Of a stretch of 40,356 nucleotides of DNA, positions 1 through 6,883 are shown piece after piece. The stretch is taken from positions 1-40,356 of the forward strand of contig PXEP01000099.1 in the NCBI GenBank assembly GCA_003566155.1, given 5' to 3'. Both the position numbers and the translations under genes were made by a program. The DNA comes from Candidatus Acetothermia bacterium. GTDB taxonomy: Bacteria > Bipolaricaulota > Bipolaricaulia > Bipolaricaulales > Bipolaricaulaceae. Under the pieces are notes generated by a model. The model searched no databases and was not told the DNA's origin. It worked only from the letters and a program-made list of their open reading frames with translations. Within the stretch, counting starts at the first letter, position 1, and each line of letters opens with the position of its first letter.

Positions 1-370
1 ATTCTGGGGACAATCCCACCGCCTCGGCCCGTCCTCGCAGCAAGCGGAGGGCCACCGCATGAAACGTACCCCCCCAAACACGCCCCACGCTGTGATCCGT
101 TCGTGAAACGATCGCCGCCGCACGGGCGAGCATGTCCTGTGCCGCACGGCGGGTAAACGTCAGGAGCATGATCCTGCTTGGTTCGATGCCCGTGGAAACG
201 AGATGGGCCACCCGGTAGGCAAGGGTTCGCGTCTTCCCGGTGCCCGCGCCAGCGACCACCAACAGAGGCCCTCCCGTATGGGTGACCGCCTTATGTTGTG
301 CCGCGTTCAGTTCCTCCAACCATGGTCTGCGTTCCTCGGTGTCCACAACGTACTCCCTCCCGCGGGGCAT
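1..370 (-). CDS. UvrD/Rep/PcrA-type ATP-dependent DNA helicase, N-terminal part (cut by window edge)
   Basis: This is the first 123 codons of a superfamily 1 DNA helicase that runs off the left edge. Translation of the minus strand gives the Q-motif region LNAAQHKAV, then Walker A with the hallmark GAGTGKTRT at about residues 42-50, then motif Ia LTFTRRAA and the start of motif Ib GTFHAVALRLL. UvrD/PcrA enzymes translocate 3' to 5' on single-stranded DNA and act in excision repair and in clearing replication blocks. ATG at 370 is chosen because AGGAGG lies directly upstream. It begins 42 bases after pyrE in the same direction, with no obvious terminator between, so it may be the distal gene of the pyr operon. 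UvrD, PcrA and Rep cannot be told apart from the N-terminus alone. Confidence 0.9.
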   Translation of the reverse strand, partial: MPRGREYVVDTEERRPWLEELNAAQHKAVTHTGGPLLVVAGAGTGKTRTLAYRVAHLVSTGIEPSRIMLLTFTRRAAQDMLARAAAIVSRTDHSVGRVWGGTFHAVALRLLRGRAEAVGLSPE

Positions 371-412
371 TGTCCTCCTGACACACTGCAACGCGCAACA
401 GAGGGCTTTCCG

Positions 413-1000
413 CTAGCGCGCTCCACTTACCACCGCGCGCGAACCGGGCTTGGTGAGGGGGACAGCATCAGCGCACAATGGGCAACCCTCAGGAGAGAAG
501 GTGGGGAACTGAAGCTGAAGCACAGCCTGGACCGGCAACCCATCCACATGATGCTCTTCCGAGCGGTCAACCAGCGCCATCAACCCCACCGGAGTCCCCC
601 CCTTGGTGCGCACCAGCTGCAGCACTTCCCGAGTGGTCAATCCCGTGGTTACCACGTCCTCAACCACCACCACCCGGTCGCCTTGGGGGAGCGAAAAACC
701 TCTCCGGAGGGCCAACGCACCGCTCTCATCCCGCTCGGGAAACAAGAACGGCACTCCCAATGCCCTTGCTACCTCATACCCAATCAAGATCCCCCCCATG
801 GGGGGGGCGACCACTCGGTCTACAGCAAGTCCTGCTACACGCTGCGCAAGTGTCTGCCCGAGGGCTTCGGCGTCCGCCGGTCGCTCCAGCACTTTTGCAC
901 ACTGCACATACGCCGGAGAGTGCCGACCGGAAGATAGCAGGAAGTGTCCTTCCGAAAGGGCACCCCGGTCTACAAACAGCTCGTGCCAGTTGCGGGTCAT
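413..1000 (-). CDS. pyrE: Orotate phosphoribosyltransferase
   Basis: OPRT joins orotate to PRPP to give orotidine 5'-monophosphate, the fifth step of UMP synthesis, in the cytoplasm. The 195-residue product has the normal family length. It carries the type I phosphoribosyltransferase PRPP-binding motif VVVVEDVVTTGLTT around residues 113-126, and an N-terminal HFLLSSGRHSPAYVQC segment typical of OPRT. Its ATG overlaps the pyrF stop codon as ATGA (positions 1000-997), which indicates translational coupling. It is the last pyr gene of the pyrK-D-F-E run. Nothing looks damaged. Confidence 0.95.
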   Translation of the reverse strand: MTRNWHELFVDRGALSEGHFLLSSGRHSPAYVQCAKVLERPADAEALGQTLAQRVAGLAVDRVVAPPMGGILIGYEVARALGVPFLFPERDESGALALRRGFSLPQGDRVVVVEDVVTTGLTTREVLQLVRTKGGTPVGLMALVDRSEEHHVDGLPVQAVLQLQFPTFSPEGCPLCADAVPLTKPGSRAVVSGAR

Positions 1001-1779
1001 CCAGACCCCCTCGCCGCCCCGATTCTCTCGGCCATCGACTTTGCCGCAGCCCCGGGATCTGGTGCCCCGGCCACCGCACGCGACACATTAACGAGCACCT
1101 GGTGATCGGAGGCAACCGACAAGATTTTCCCCACATCCCCCCCTTGTGCTCCCACCCCGGGGACCAGCCAGGGCAGATGCGGGGCCGCCTGGTGTACCCG
1201 TCTTGCTTCCGGCACACGGGTGGCTCCCACCACCAGTCCAACCTGCTGCGGGTACTCCTTCTCCATCTCTGCGGCCAGCAAGGCCACCTCCGCATACAGC
1301 GGGGGGACTCCGTGGTCCACCACGCGTCGCGCTCCAGAATTGGTGGGCAAAGCCAGAACGAAGACAAAGAGTCCTTTTTCCAGAAGAGGGATGACCGAAT
1401 CCCGCCCCATATACACCGAGGCGGTAACCGCGTCCACCTTCAGCCTCGCCGCCGCGTCCGCATAAGCCTCCGCGGTTGACGAGATATCGCCCCACTTGGC
1501 GTCGAGAATCACCGGGCACGCTGTGGTGGCCTGGATATAGTCAATCGCTGCGCCCAACGCCTCCACGCCTTCCGCTCCCCATGCCAGATAGAATGCAAGG
1601 TTCGCCTTGTACGCACTCGTCCAAGGCGCGGTGGCATCCACCACCCTCTTGGCCCATTCCAACAACCAACCGCCGTCCCTTCCCCCCGCCGCGGGCCGTT
1701 CGGCCGGCCTGGGATCCAGGCCCACACACAGCCCGCTCCCGGAACGGATGCCCCCTCGCTCACCTAGTCTCACCAACAC
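997..1779 (-). CDS. pyrF: Orotidine 5'-phosphate decarboxylase (type 2)
   Basis: OMP decarboxylase converts OMP to UMP and CO2, the last step of de novo UMP synthesis. The protein begins near GSGLCVGLDPRP, the usual opening of the type 2 family, and has the catalytic D-x-K-x-x-D cluster as DAKWGDIS; a Trp stands where Arg is more common, but the Asp and Lys residues are intact. The open frame extends to ATG 1806, but a strong AGGAGG at 1790-1785 points to GTG 1779, TTG 1776 or GTG 1773 as the start; 1779 is used here. All three overlap the 3' end of pyrD, so the two genes are translationally coupled. The stop codon overlaps the pyrE ATG. Confidence 0.92.
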   Translation of the reverse strand: MLVRLGERGGIRSGSGLCVGLDPRPAERPAAGGRDGGWLLEWAKRVVDATAPWTSAYKANLAFYLAWGAEGVEALGAAIDYIQATTACPVILDAKWGDISSTAEAYADAAARLKVDAVTASVYMGRDSVIPLLEKGLFVFVLALPTNSGARRVVDHGVPPLYAEVALLAAEMEKEYPQQVGLVVGATRVPEARRVHQAAPHLPWLVPGVGAQGGDVGKILSVASDHQVLVNVSRAVAGAPDPGAAAKSMAERIGAARGSG

Positions 1780-2692
1780 CCAGCCCTCCTCGATGCGCAC
1801 AACCAATGATCTCCGAACAATCGTCGATATCCCTGCGGGAAAGCCACGCTTCCAGCTCCTGCGCCAGCTTCCACGGGACCTCCGGGTCGGCCATCACGCC
1901 CAATCCCAGCCCCACCAAATCGGCCCCAGCCATCAACATCTCCAACAGGCTTCCCAGTTCGGTGACTCCTCCTGTCCCCACTATGGGGACCTCGGGAAAC
2001 GCTTCGCGCACCTGAAAGACTTTGGCCAACGCAACCGGCAGGATCGCCGCTCCGGACAGTCCCCCCCACCTCCTGGCCAGGGCAGGCCGTCCCGTATCAC
2101 GGTTGATCCGTAGCCCCCGGACTGCGTTGATCAGAGTCAGACCGCTCGCGCCAGCTTCGAGAACCCCTTCTGCGATCTCCACCACGTCCGAAACGTCAGG
2201 CGCCAGTTTGGCCAGAAGCGGCACCGAAGTGGCATCGGAAGCCGCCCGTACCATTTCCCACGCTGTACCCCGTTCACAGGCTGGCGGTCGTCCTTCAACA
2301 TTGGGGCAGGAAAGGTTCACCTCCAGTAGGTCAACCCCGCTGGCTTCTCCCAATCGCCCGGCCATGACTTCCGCCTCGCTGGGATCGGAAGCGGCAAAGC
2401 TCACGATCCTCACCGTCGACAGCTCACGTATTTCGGGAAGCACATCGGCCAGGAAGGCCTCAAGTCCAGGATTGGCCAGACCAATCGAGTTCAACGCGCC
2501 CGCAGGCGCATCCACCAGGCGGGGAGGGGGGTTCCCGGACCGGGGTTCCCGGGTAATCGTCTTGGTTGTCAGGGCACCCAGTGGGCGCCGGAGGAAAAAT
2601 GGCTTCAGTTCCAACCCGAAACCCGCCGGGCCCGAGGCCAACACCACTGGGTTGGCAAACGACCGGCCCAGGCAATTGACTCCCACACTCAC
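1760..2692 (-). CDS. pyrD: Dihydroorotate dehydrogenase, catalytic subunit (class 1B)
   Basis: PyrD is the FMN enzyme that oxidises dihydroorotate to orotate. The sequence shows the class 1 features: an N-terminal LGRSFANPVVLASGPAG strand-loop, the active-site loop EVNLSCPNVEG with the catalytic Cys, and the FMN phosphate-binding GTGGV near the C-terminus. The adjacent pyrK identifies it as the NAD-linked class 1B heterotetramer (PyrD2PyrK2). The ORF track extends upstream to 2794, but those 34 codons lie in pyrK; the start is GTG 2692, which overlaps the pyrK stop as GTGA and gives a normal 310-residue protein beginning MSVGVNCLG. The tight overlap suits the 1:1 stoichiometry of the complex. 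Confidence 0.94.
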   Translation of the reverse strand: MSVGVNCLGRSFANPVVLASGPAGFGLELKPFFLRRPLGALTTKTITREPRSGNPPPRLVDAPAGALNSIGLANPGLEAFLADVLPEIRELSTVRIVSFAASDPSEAEVMAGRLGEASGVDLLEVNLSCPNVEGRPPACERGTAWEMVRAASDATSVPLLAKLAPDVSDVVEIAEGVLEAGASGLTLINAVRGLRINRDTGRPALARRWGGLSGAAILPVALAKVFQVREAFPEVPIVGTGGVTELGSLLEMLMAGADLVGLGLGVMADPEVPWKLAQELEAWLSRRDIDDCSEIIGCAHRGGLGVGETR

Positions 2693-3456
2693 CACTGCAC
2701 AGACTCCAGCGGCATCAGTGGGCCGTCCTTGCACAACCGGACCGGCCCATCCCGAGTGCCCACCACACAGCCCTGACATGCTCCGTAGCCACAACCCATT
2801 CTCTCTTCCAAGGCCACGTACACTCCCCTGTCGCCGGGCAGCCCTGCCGCCAGTTGCCTGTACATCGCCTCAGGACCACAAGCTATGATCCCCAGGCCCG
2901 GCCTCCACATGTCCAAGGCTCGGGCGCCCGCCGTCCCCTGGCCCAGCTCCTCCACCAGAACCGTCCGCTCCGGAAGCACAGCGGCATCGGCTGCACAACG
3001 GAGCCCAAACACAGTAGCTTCCACGAGCTCAGGATGTCGTCTGGCGAAGAAATCAAGCGGCGCGATCCCGCTCCCCCCGCCCACCAAGAGATAGCGTCGC
3101 CCAGGGTCAATCGTCTTCCGGTAAGCCAGCCCGTAGGGGCCACGCACCTCGCACAGAGTCCCTCGGGGAGCTTCGGCCAGCCGGGCCCGCAATAAGCCCT
3201 CATCCTTCACTAGAAACGCACACCGGTTTCCGTCGGTCCACAGCAAGGAAAGGGGACGTGGCAAGGGCGGTCCGCACTCCGTACGGGCCATGAGAAACTG
3301 CCCCGGCTCGCCTGGGATTTCGCGCTCGGTAGCCAGCTCGACAACGGCATAACTGCCCGACCGGTGCCGCGCCACCAACCGCGCCGATTGCCAACACAAA
3401 AAAAGCGACCCCTGTTCCGGGGTCGCCGCTTGCGCTACATGTTTTGTGTTTCTCAC
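2689..3456 (-). CDS. pyrK: Dihydroorotate dehydrogenase electron-transfer subunit
   Basis: PyrK passes electrons from PyrD to NAD+ through FAD and a [2Fe-2S] cluster. The visible motifs, in order, are the FAD-binding RPLSLLW, the nucleotide-binding GGGSGIAPL, and the cluster motif C-x4-C-x2-C (MGCGYGACQGC) with a fourth Cys in VRLCKDG. Homology to PyrK seems to begin only near codon 23 (QSARLVARHR). The first roughly 22 codons are an extension that encodes a perfect intrinsic terminator (see the attenuator entry). GTG 3456 is chosen because AGAGGAGG lies about ten bases upstream and the frame is open through the hairpin. A downstream start at TTG 3399 or the TTG/GTG pair near 3378 is possible, in which case codons 1-20 would be a leader. 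It is the first gene of the pyr operon. Confidence 0.92.
   Translation of the reverse strand: MRNTKHVAQAATPEQGSLFLCWQSARLVARHRSGSYAVVELATEREIPGEPGQFLMARTECGPPLPRPLSLLWTDGNRCAFLVKDEGLLRARLAEAPRGTLCEVRGPYGLAYRKTIDPGRRYLLVGGGSGIAPLDFFARRHPELVEATVFGLRCAADAAVLPERTVLVEELGQGTAGARALDMWRPGLGIIACGPEAMYRQLAAGLPGDRGVYVALEERMGCGYGACQGCVVGTRDGPVRLCKDGPLMPLESVQW
3398..3426 (-). terminator. Intrinsic terminator inside the 5' coding region of pyrK (putative attenuator)
   Basis: On the minus strand the 8-bp stem GCGACCCC (3426-3419) pairs with GGGGTCGC (3412-3405) across the loop GGAACA and is followed by seven T residues (3404-3398). It lies at codons 11-20 of the pyrK frame, about 60 bases after the predicted transcription start. 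Its position just downstream of the operon promoter and ahead of the conserved PyrK sequence suggests transcription attenuation of the pyr operon rather than termination of an upstream gene, because the upstream permease ends 115 bases earlier and the promoter lies in between. Confidence 0.75.
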
Positions 3457-3458
3457 GC

Positions 3459-3486
3459 CCGATGAACCTCCTCTTCAGGTCACCGG
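3459..3486 (-). promoter_or_regulatory. 5' leader hairpin around the pyrK Shine-Dalgarno
   Basis: The transcript 5' end CCGGUGA (3486-3480) can pair base for base with UCAUCGG (3465-3459), with one G-U pair. The 14-base loop contains the Shine-Dalgarno AGAGGAGG, and the stem closes immediately before GTG 3456. A start at G9 (3484) instead of C7 (3486) removes the two outer C-G pairs. The loop bases CCUGAAGAGG resemble the PyrR-binding consensus CCNGNGAGG with one extra base. Pairing is read by eye; the function is inferred. Confidence 0.5.
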
Positions 3487-3492
3487 AAGGGA

Positions 3493-3522
3493 ATTATACC
3501 GCTACCGGCACCTCCGGGGCAA
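3493..3522 (-). promoter_or_regulatory. Promoter of the pyrKDFE operon
   Basis: On the minus strand, TTGCCC (3522-3517) and a perfect TATAAT (3498-3493) are separated by 18 bases, in the gap between the permease stop and the pyrK start. Counting from the -10 box, the initiation region reads T1 C2 C3 C4 T5 T6 C7 C8 G9 G10, so likely start sites are C7, C8 or G9 (3486-3484). A pyrimidine-rich start of this kind is characteristic of enteric pyrimidine promoters whose start-site choice responds to nucleotide pools. Confidence 0.8.
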
Positions 3523-3540
3523 CTCGAACCTGTTCGCCTG

Positions 3541-5352
3541 TCAACCAGCAAGGGGCCACACCATCGGCAGCAGAATGATGATCAGCCCAAATAGGATTAG
3601 GCTTAGCGGCCAGCCGACCCGGGCGTAGTCGCGGAAGCGGTATCCGCCCGCCCCCATGACCAACACGTTCACCGCGTGCCCCACCGGGCTGAGGAACGCC
3701 AACGACGTAGCCAAGGCCACCGTCATACCCAGCGCCTGCACGCTCACTTCTGCGAACTGGCCTATCTGAATGGCGATCGGTGCCATCACCGCCGCAACCG
3801 CGGGCCCGGTCAGGGCTTGCGTGAGCAGTGCGGTGACCCCGAACAAGCCGGCCACGAGGGCCGTGGGCCCCGCCCTGCCCACGGTGGCCACGATACCGTC
3901 GGCGAGCAACTCCGCAGCTCCGGATTGTGCGATCGCCAAGCTCAAGGGGAGCATACCCGCCACCAGGAAAACACTCCGCCAATCCACAGCCCTGTAGGCC
4001 TGGTCCATAGACAACATGCCTATCATGACCATCAACAATGCGCCGCCCAGCATGATCTGCCCCAGCCACAGAGGCGCGGCCACGGCCAGTGCCAGCGTCC
4101 CCGCCATGATGGCCAACGCCAGCTTGCCCTTCCGCGGTACGGGGGCCGCCTCCTTCTCCGCGCTAAGGAGGATAATGTCGGGCTCCATGTCTAACAGACG
4201 CAGTCTGTCGCGCGGTCCCTGCATAAGCAAAGCATCGCCGAACTCCAGTTTCACATCCGGAAGCCCCTCACGGATAGGCTCGCCCGCCCGCCACACGGCC
4301 AGCACCGTCATACCGTATCGATCCCGGAACCGCGTCTCGCGCAAGGTCTGTCCGATCAGGCTGGATCGCGGGGAGAGCATGGCCTCGGCCACCACGGTGC
4401 TCCTGCTCTCCAGATCATGTTCCTTCCACGGCCGCTCAGGCAGTATGGTTAGGTAAGGCTCACGGTCGCGCTGCCGGAAATCTTCCCTGTCCCCCTCCAG
4501 CAACAGCACATCCCCCTCCTGAAGAACTGTATGAGGTAGCGGAGATGTGAGGATCTTCCCGCCCCGCTCGACCGCGACAACCGTCAACCCGAACTCCTCC
4601 CTGAACGTGCTCTGCGCTATCTGCCTGCCTATGAGGAACGAACCCCGAGGCACCTTGACCCGAAACAACCGCTCTCCAAGGCGATATACATCCAGAAGGT
4701 CCTTGTCCCTGCGTTCAAAAAACGCCAGTTCGTCATCGGGGGCACGGTCCGGCAATCGGCGGCGTCCCCACACCCCCATATACACCACGCCCGCAGCGAC
4801 CACGGGCAGTCCCACCAATGCAAAATCGGTGAGTCCAAATCCGGCGTATCCGTGGTCCTGCAAAACCGTGCTCACCACGATATTCATCGTGGTCAACAGC
4901 GTGGCCATTCCGCCCAGCATGGTGGCGAAAGCCAAAGGCATCAGCACTCGCGAGGCCCTCACGCCCACACGCCGCGCTGCGCCGGTCACCGCAGGCAGCA
5001 ACACCGCTGCAGCCGCCACATTGTTCATAAACAGCGATAAGAATGCCCCGGAGATCATCACCGTAATCACAAGCCGCGTCTCACTGCGCCCGCCAAGGCG
5101 AAGCAGCAATCCCCCCACTTTCTGGGTAACACCGGCCCGGTTCAGTCCTTCGGCAAGGATGAAGATCGATAGGATCGTGATGACAGCCGGGCTACTAAAC
5201 CCAGACAGTGCTTCCCGCGGGGACAGCACACCCGTGGCTCCCAATATCACCACGACCGCCAGGGCAATCACATCGGGGCGCAACCGGTCGCTCAGCAGCA
5301 ATGCCATCGCCCCGACGACCACACCCAGCGTGGCCACAAGCTGTACATCCAT
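3541..5352 (-). CDS. SLC13/DASS-type permease with two central RCK_C (TrkA-C) domains
   Basis: This is an integral membrane transporter of 603 residues. It has about five hydrophobic segments, then a cytoplasmic insert of roughly 190 residues, then about six more segments. The insert holds two RCK_C/TrkA_C-like repeats, both opening with an S-x-LIG motif (GSFLIGRQIAQ and SSLIGQTLRET) and ending in GD-LL-x-G. The first hairpin motif is FMNNVAAAAVLLP; the equivalent in the second half is LTGPAVAAVMAPIA, without the Asn usually found there. The C-terminal SPVGHAVNVLVMGAGGYRF is typical of the family. Substrates in characterised relatives include dicarboxylates and sulfate; this one's substrate cannot be read from sequence. 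ATG 5352 is preferred over GTG 5355 because AAGGG sits six bases upstream. It is probably monocistronic. Confidence 0.88.
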   Translation of the reverse strand: MDVQLVATLGVVVGAMALLLSDRLRPDVIALAVVVILGATGVLSPREALSGFSSPAVITILSIFILAEGLNRAGVTQKVGGLLLRLGGRSETRLVITVMISGAFLSLFMNNVAAAAVLLPAVTGAARRVGVRASRVLMPLAFATMLGGMATLLTTMNIVVSTVLQDHGYAGFGLTDFALVGLPVVAAGVVYMGVWGRRRLPDRAPDDELAFFERRDKDLLDVYRLGERLFRVKVPRGSFLIGRQIAQSTFREEFGLTVVAVERGGKILTSPLPHTVLQEGDVLLLEGDREDFRQRDREPYLTILPERPWKEHDLESRSTVVAEAMLSPRSSLIGQTLRETRFRDRYGMTVLAVWRAGEPIREGLPDVKLEFGDALLMQGPRDRLRLLDMEPDIILLSAEKEAAPVPRKGKLALAIMAGTLALAVAAPLWLGQIMLGGALLMVMIGMLSMDQAYRAVDWRSVFLVAGMLPLSLAIAQSGAAELLADGIVATVGRAGPTALVAGLFGVTALLTQALTGPAVAAVMAPIAIQIGQFAEVSVQALGMTVALATSLAFLSPVGHAVNVLVMGAGGYRFRDYARVGWPLSLILFGLIIILLPMVWPLAG

Positions 5353-5619
5353 CACGGACCCTTCGATTCAATAACCATATTCGCGCTCTGTCGTCGCCGG
5401 GCGGTGGAGACCGCCATCGACCCGGTTGAACCCCCCAACGTACAGCTAGGTCCAAGTCGCGAGTTGCTGCCGCCACTAGGATACCGTTCTCCCGTCAGCG
5501 GCCCAAACCACCACGGATGCTGGATCCAGTGCCGCAGTCCGAATAACCAGCGGTGATCCGTACACGCTTCTTCCTTGCGCTCGCGGGATAGGGCTTTCCC
5601 CGGACCGCGGGCCTGGTGT
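5353..5619. other. Intergenic region upstream of the permease, no gene seen
   Basis: This 267-base gap between the permease start and the oxoamine synthase stop holds no open frame with family similarity, and no tRNA cloverleaf or terminator hairpin with a T-run was found. A weak minus-strand promoter is possible (TTGGGC, 17 bases, TATCCT around 5477-5510). The minus ORF 5195-5476 runs deep into the permease gene and looks like a shadow. Confidence 0.5.
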
Positions 5620-6825
5620 TCAGCTACCGGTCAAGGACGCAAACACTTGCGCCACTTGCTCCATCTGCTCATCGGTATGAGGAGCCATGTAGCTTGTGCG
5701 CAGAAGCGCCTTTCCGTCGGGCACCGCGGGGGGGATGGCCACATTCGTGTACACCCCGGAGTCGAACACCGCCTTCCACAGTTTCACCGCTTCCATGGCG
5801 TCCCCGATGATTATGGGAACAATGGGGGTGGCACTGCGTCCCACGTTGAGGCCCATTTCTCGATAATGCCCGCGCATCCGCTTCGCTGTCTCGTTGACAC
5901 GGTCCACCAGTTCCGGCTCCGACTCCAGTATCTCCAAAGCGGCAAGCGACGCCGCAGCATTGGATGGGGGAAGACTTGTGCTGAAGATCAGCGACCGAGC
6001 CCGGTGCTTGATCCAATGGATGGCCGATTTGTCCCCGGCCACAAACCCTCCCAGAGAGGCAAGCGCTTTGCTAAACGTCCCCATGATCAGATCAACTTCA
6101 TCGTTGACCCCGAACTCTGCCGCCGTTCCGCGCCCGCGACCCGTGACCCCGATACCGTGCGCATCGTCTACCAACAGTCGTGCCCCGTACTTCCGGCATA
6201 GCTCCACGGTCTCGGGCAGCGGAGCCAAGTCCCCCTCCATGCTGAACACACCGTCCACAGCGACCAATACACCCGCATCTTCTGGGCAAGAACGCAAGAC
6301 GCGCTCCAGATCGCTTGGGTCATTGTGGCGAAAGCGCATCATCCGCCCCAGAGACAGCCGAGATCCGTCCACTATGCTAGCGTGGTTCTCTTTGTCGCAC
6401 ACCACGATGTCGCCACGACCAAGCAACGCCGTGAGCACACCCAGATTGGTCTGGTAACCGGTGGTGAACACCAACGCGTCTTCCTTGCCCAGGTATTCCG
6501 CAAACCGTTCCTCAAGCTCCCGATGCAAAGCGACAGTCCCGTTCAAGAACCGCGAGCCTGTACAGCTGGTGCCAAATCGAGCCACCGCATCTTCAGCGGC
6601 CTTTCGGACCCGTGGGTCAGAAGTCAGTCCAAGATAGTTGTTGGAGCCGATACTGATCATCCGCCGCCCCTTGACGGAGACCACGGTCCCCTCGTTCTCC
6701 TCCAACGGAATGAAGTAGGGGTACAGTCCCATTCGCTCAGCAACCGCCGGGCTGGCCGGCATCCCCAACGTCGTAGCGTACGAGGGGTCGTTCAGGAAAC
6801 GCTCGCACTTGTCAAACAGGTCCAC
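5620..6825 (-). CDS. Alpha-oxoamine synthase (serine palmitoyltransferase / KBL / BioF family)
   Basis: This PLP enzyme of 401 residues condenses an amino acid with an acyl-CoA and releases CO2. The visible features are the substrate-pocket IGSNNYLGLT and GTSCTGSRFLNGT, VDDAHGIGVTG, and the PLP-lysine motif FSKALASLGG. The N-terminal YPYFIPLEENEGTVV before the fold resembles bacterial serine palmitoyltransferases more than glycine C-acetyltransferase (kbl) or BioF, although all three share the core. The start ATG 6825 gives the usual length. It follows an SDR reductase in the same direction after 58 bases; that pairing fits 3-ketosphinganine synthesis and reduction, while the alternative, threonine-derived 2-amino-3-ketobutyrate cleavage, would need a threonine dehydrogenase that is not here. 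The specific substrate is inferred. Confidence 0.85.
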   Translation of the reverse strand: MDLFDKCERFLNDPSYATTLGMPASPAVAERMGLYPYFIPLEENEGTVVSVKGRRMISIGSNNYLGLTSDPRVRKAAEDAVARFGTSCTGSRFLNGTVALHRELEERFAEYLGKEDALVFTTGYQTNLGVLTALLGRGDIVVCDKENHASIVDGSRLSLGRMMRFRHNDPSDLERVLRSCPEDAGVLVAVDGVFSMEGDLAPLPETVELCRKYGARLLVDDAHGIGVTGRGRGTAAEFGVNDEVDLIMGTFSKALASLGGFVAGDKSAIHWIKHRARSLIFSTSLPPSNAAASLAALEILESEPELVDRVNETAKRMRGHYREMGLNVGRSATPIVPIIIGDAMEAVKLWKAVFDSGVYTNVAIPPAVPDGKALLRTSYMAPHTDEQMEQVAQVFASLTGS

Positions 6826-6883
6826 TTGTTCGGCTCCTTATCCACCCGTGACCGTGGTGGCCATCTGGCCGCCTACACGATGA

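Noticed and set aside
478-1479. 333-codon plus-strand frame opposite pyrE and pyrF
   Set aside because: Low-complexity Pro/Arg/Ser-rich translation with no family character; it is the antisense shadow of well-supported pyr genes.
5400-5460. Possible tRNA T-arm (GGTTCAACC on the minus strand)
   Set aside because: No acceptor stem, anticodon arm or CCA-adjacent end could be assembled around it.
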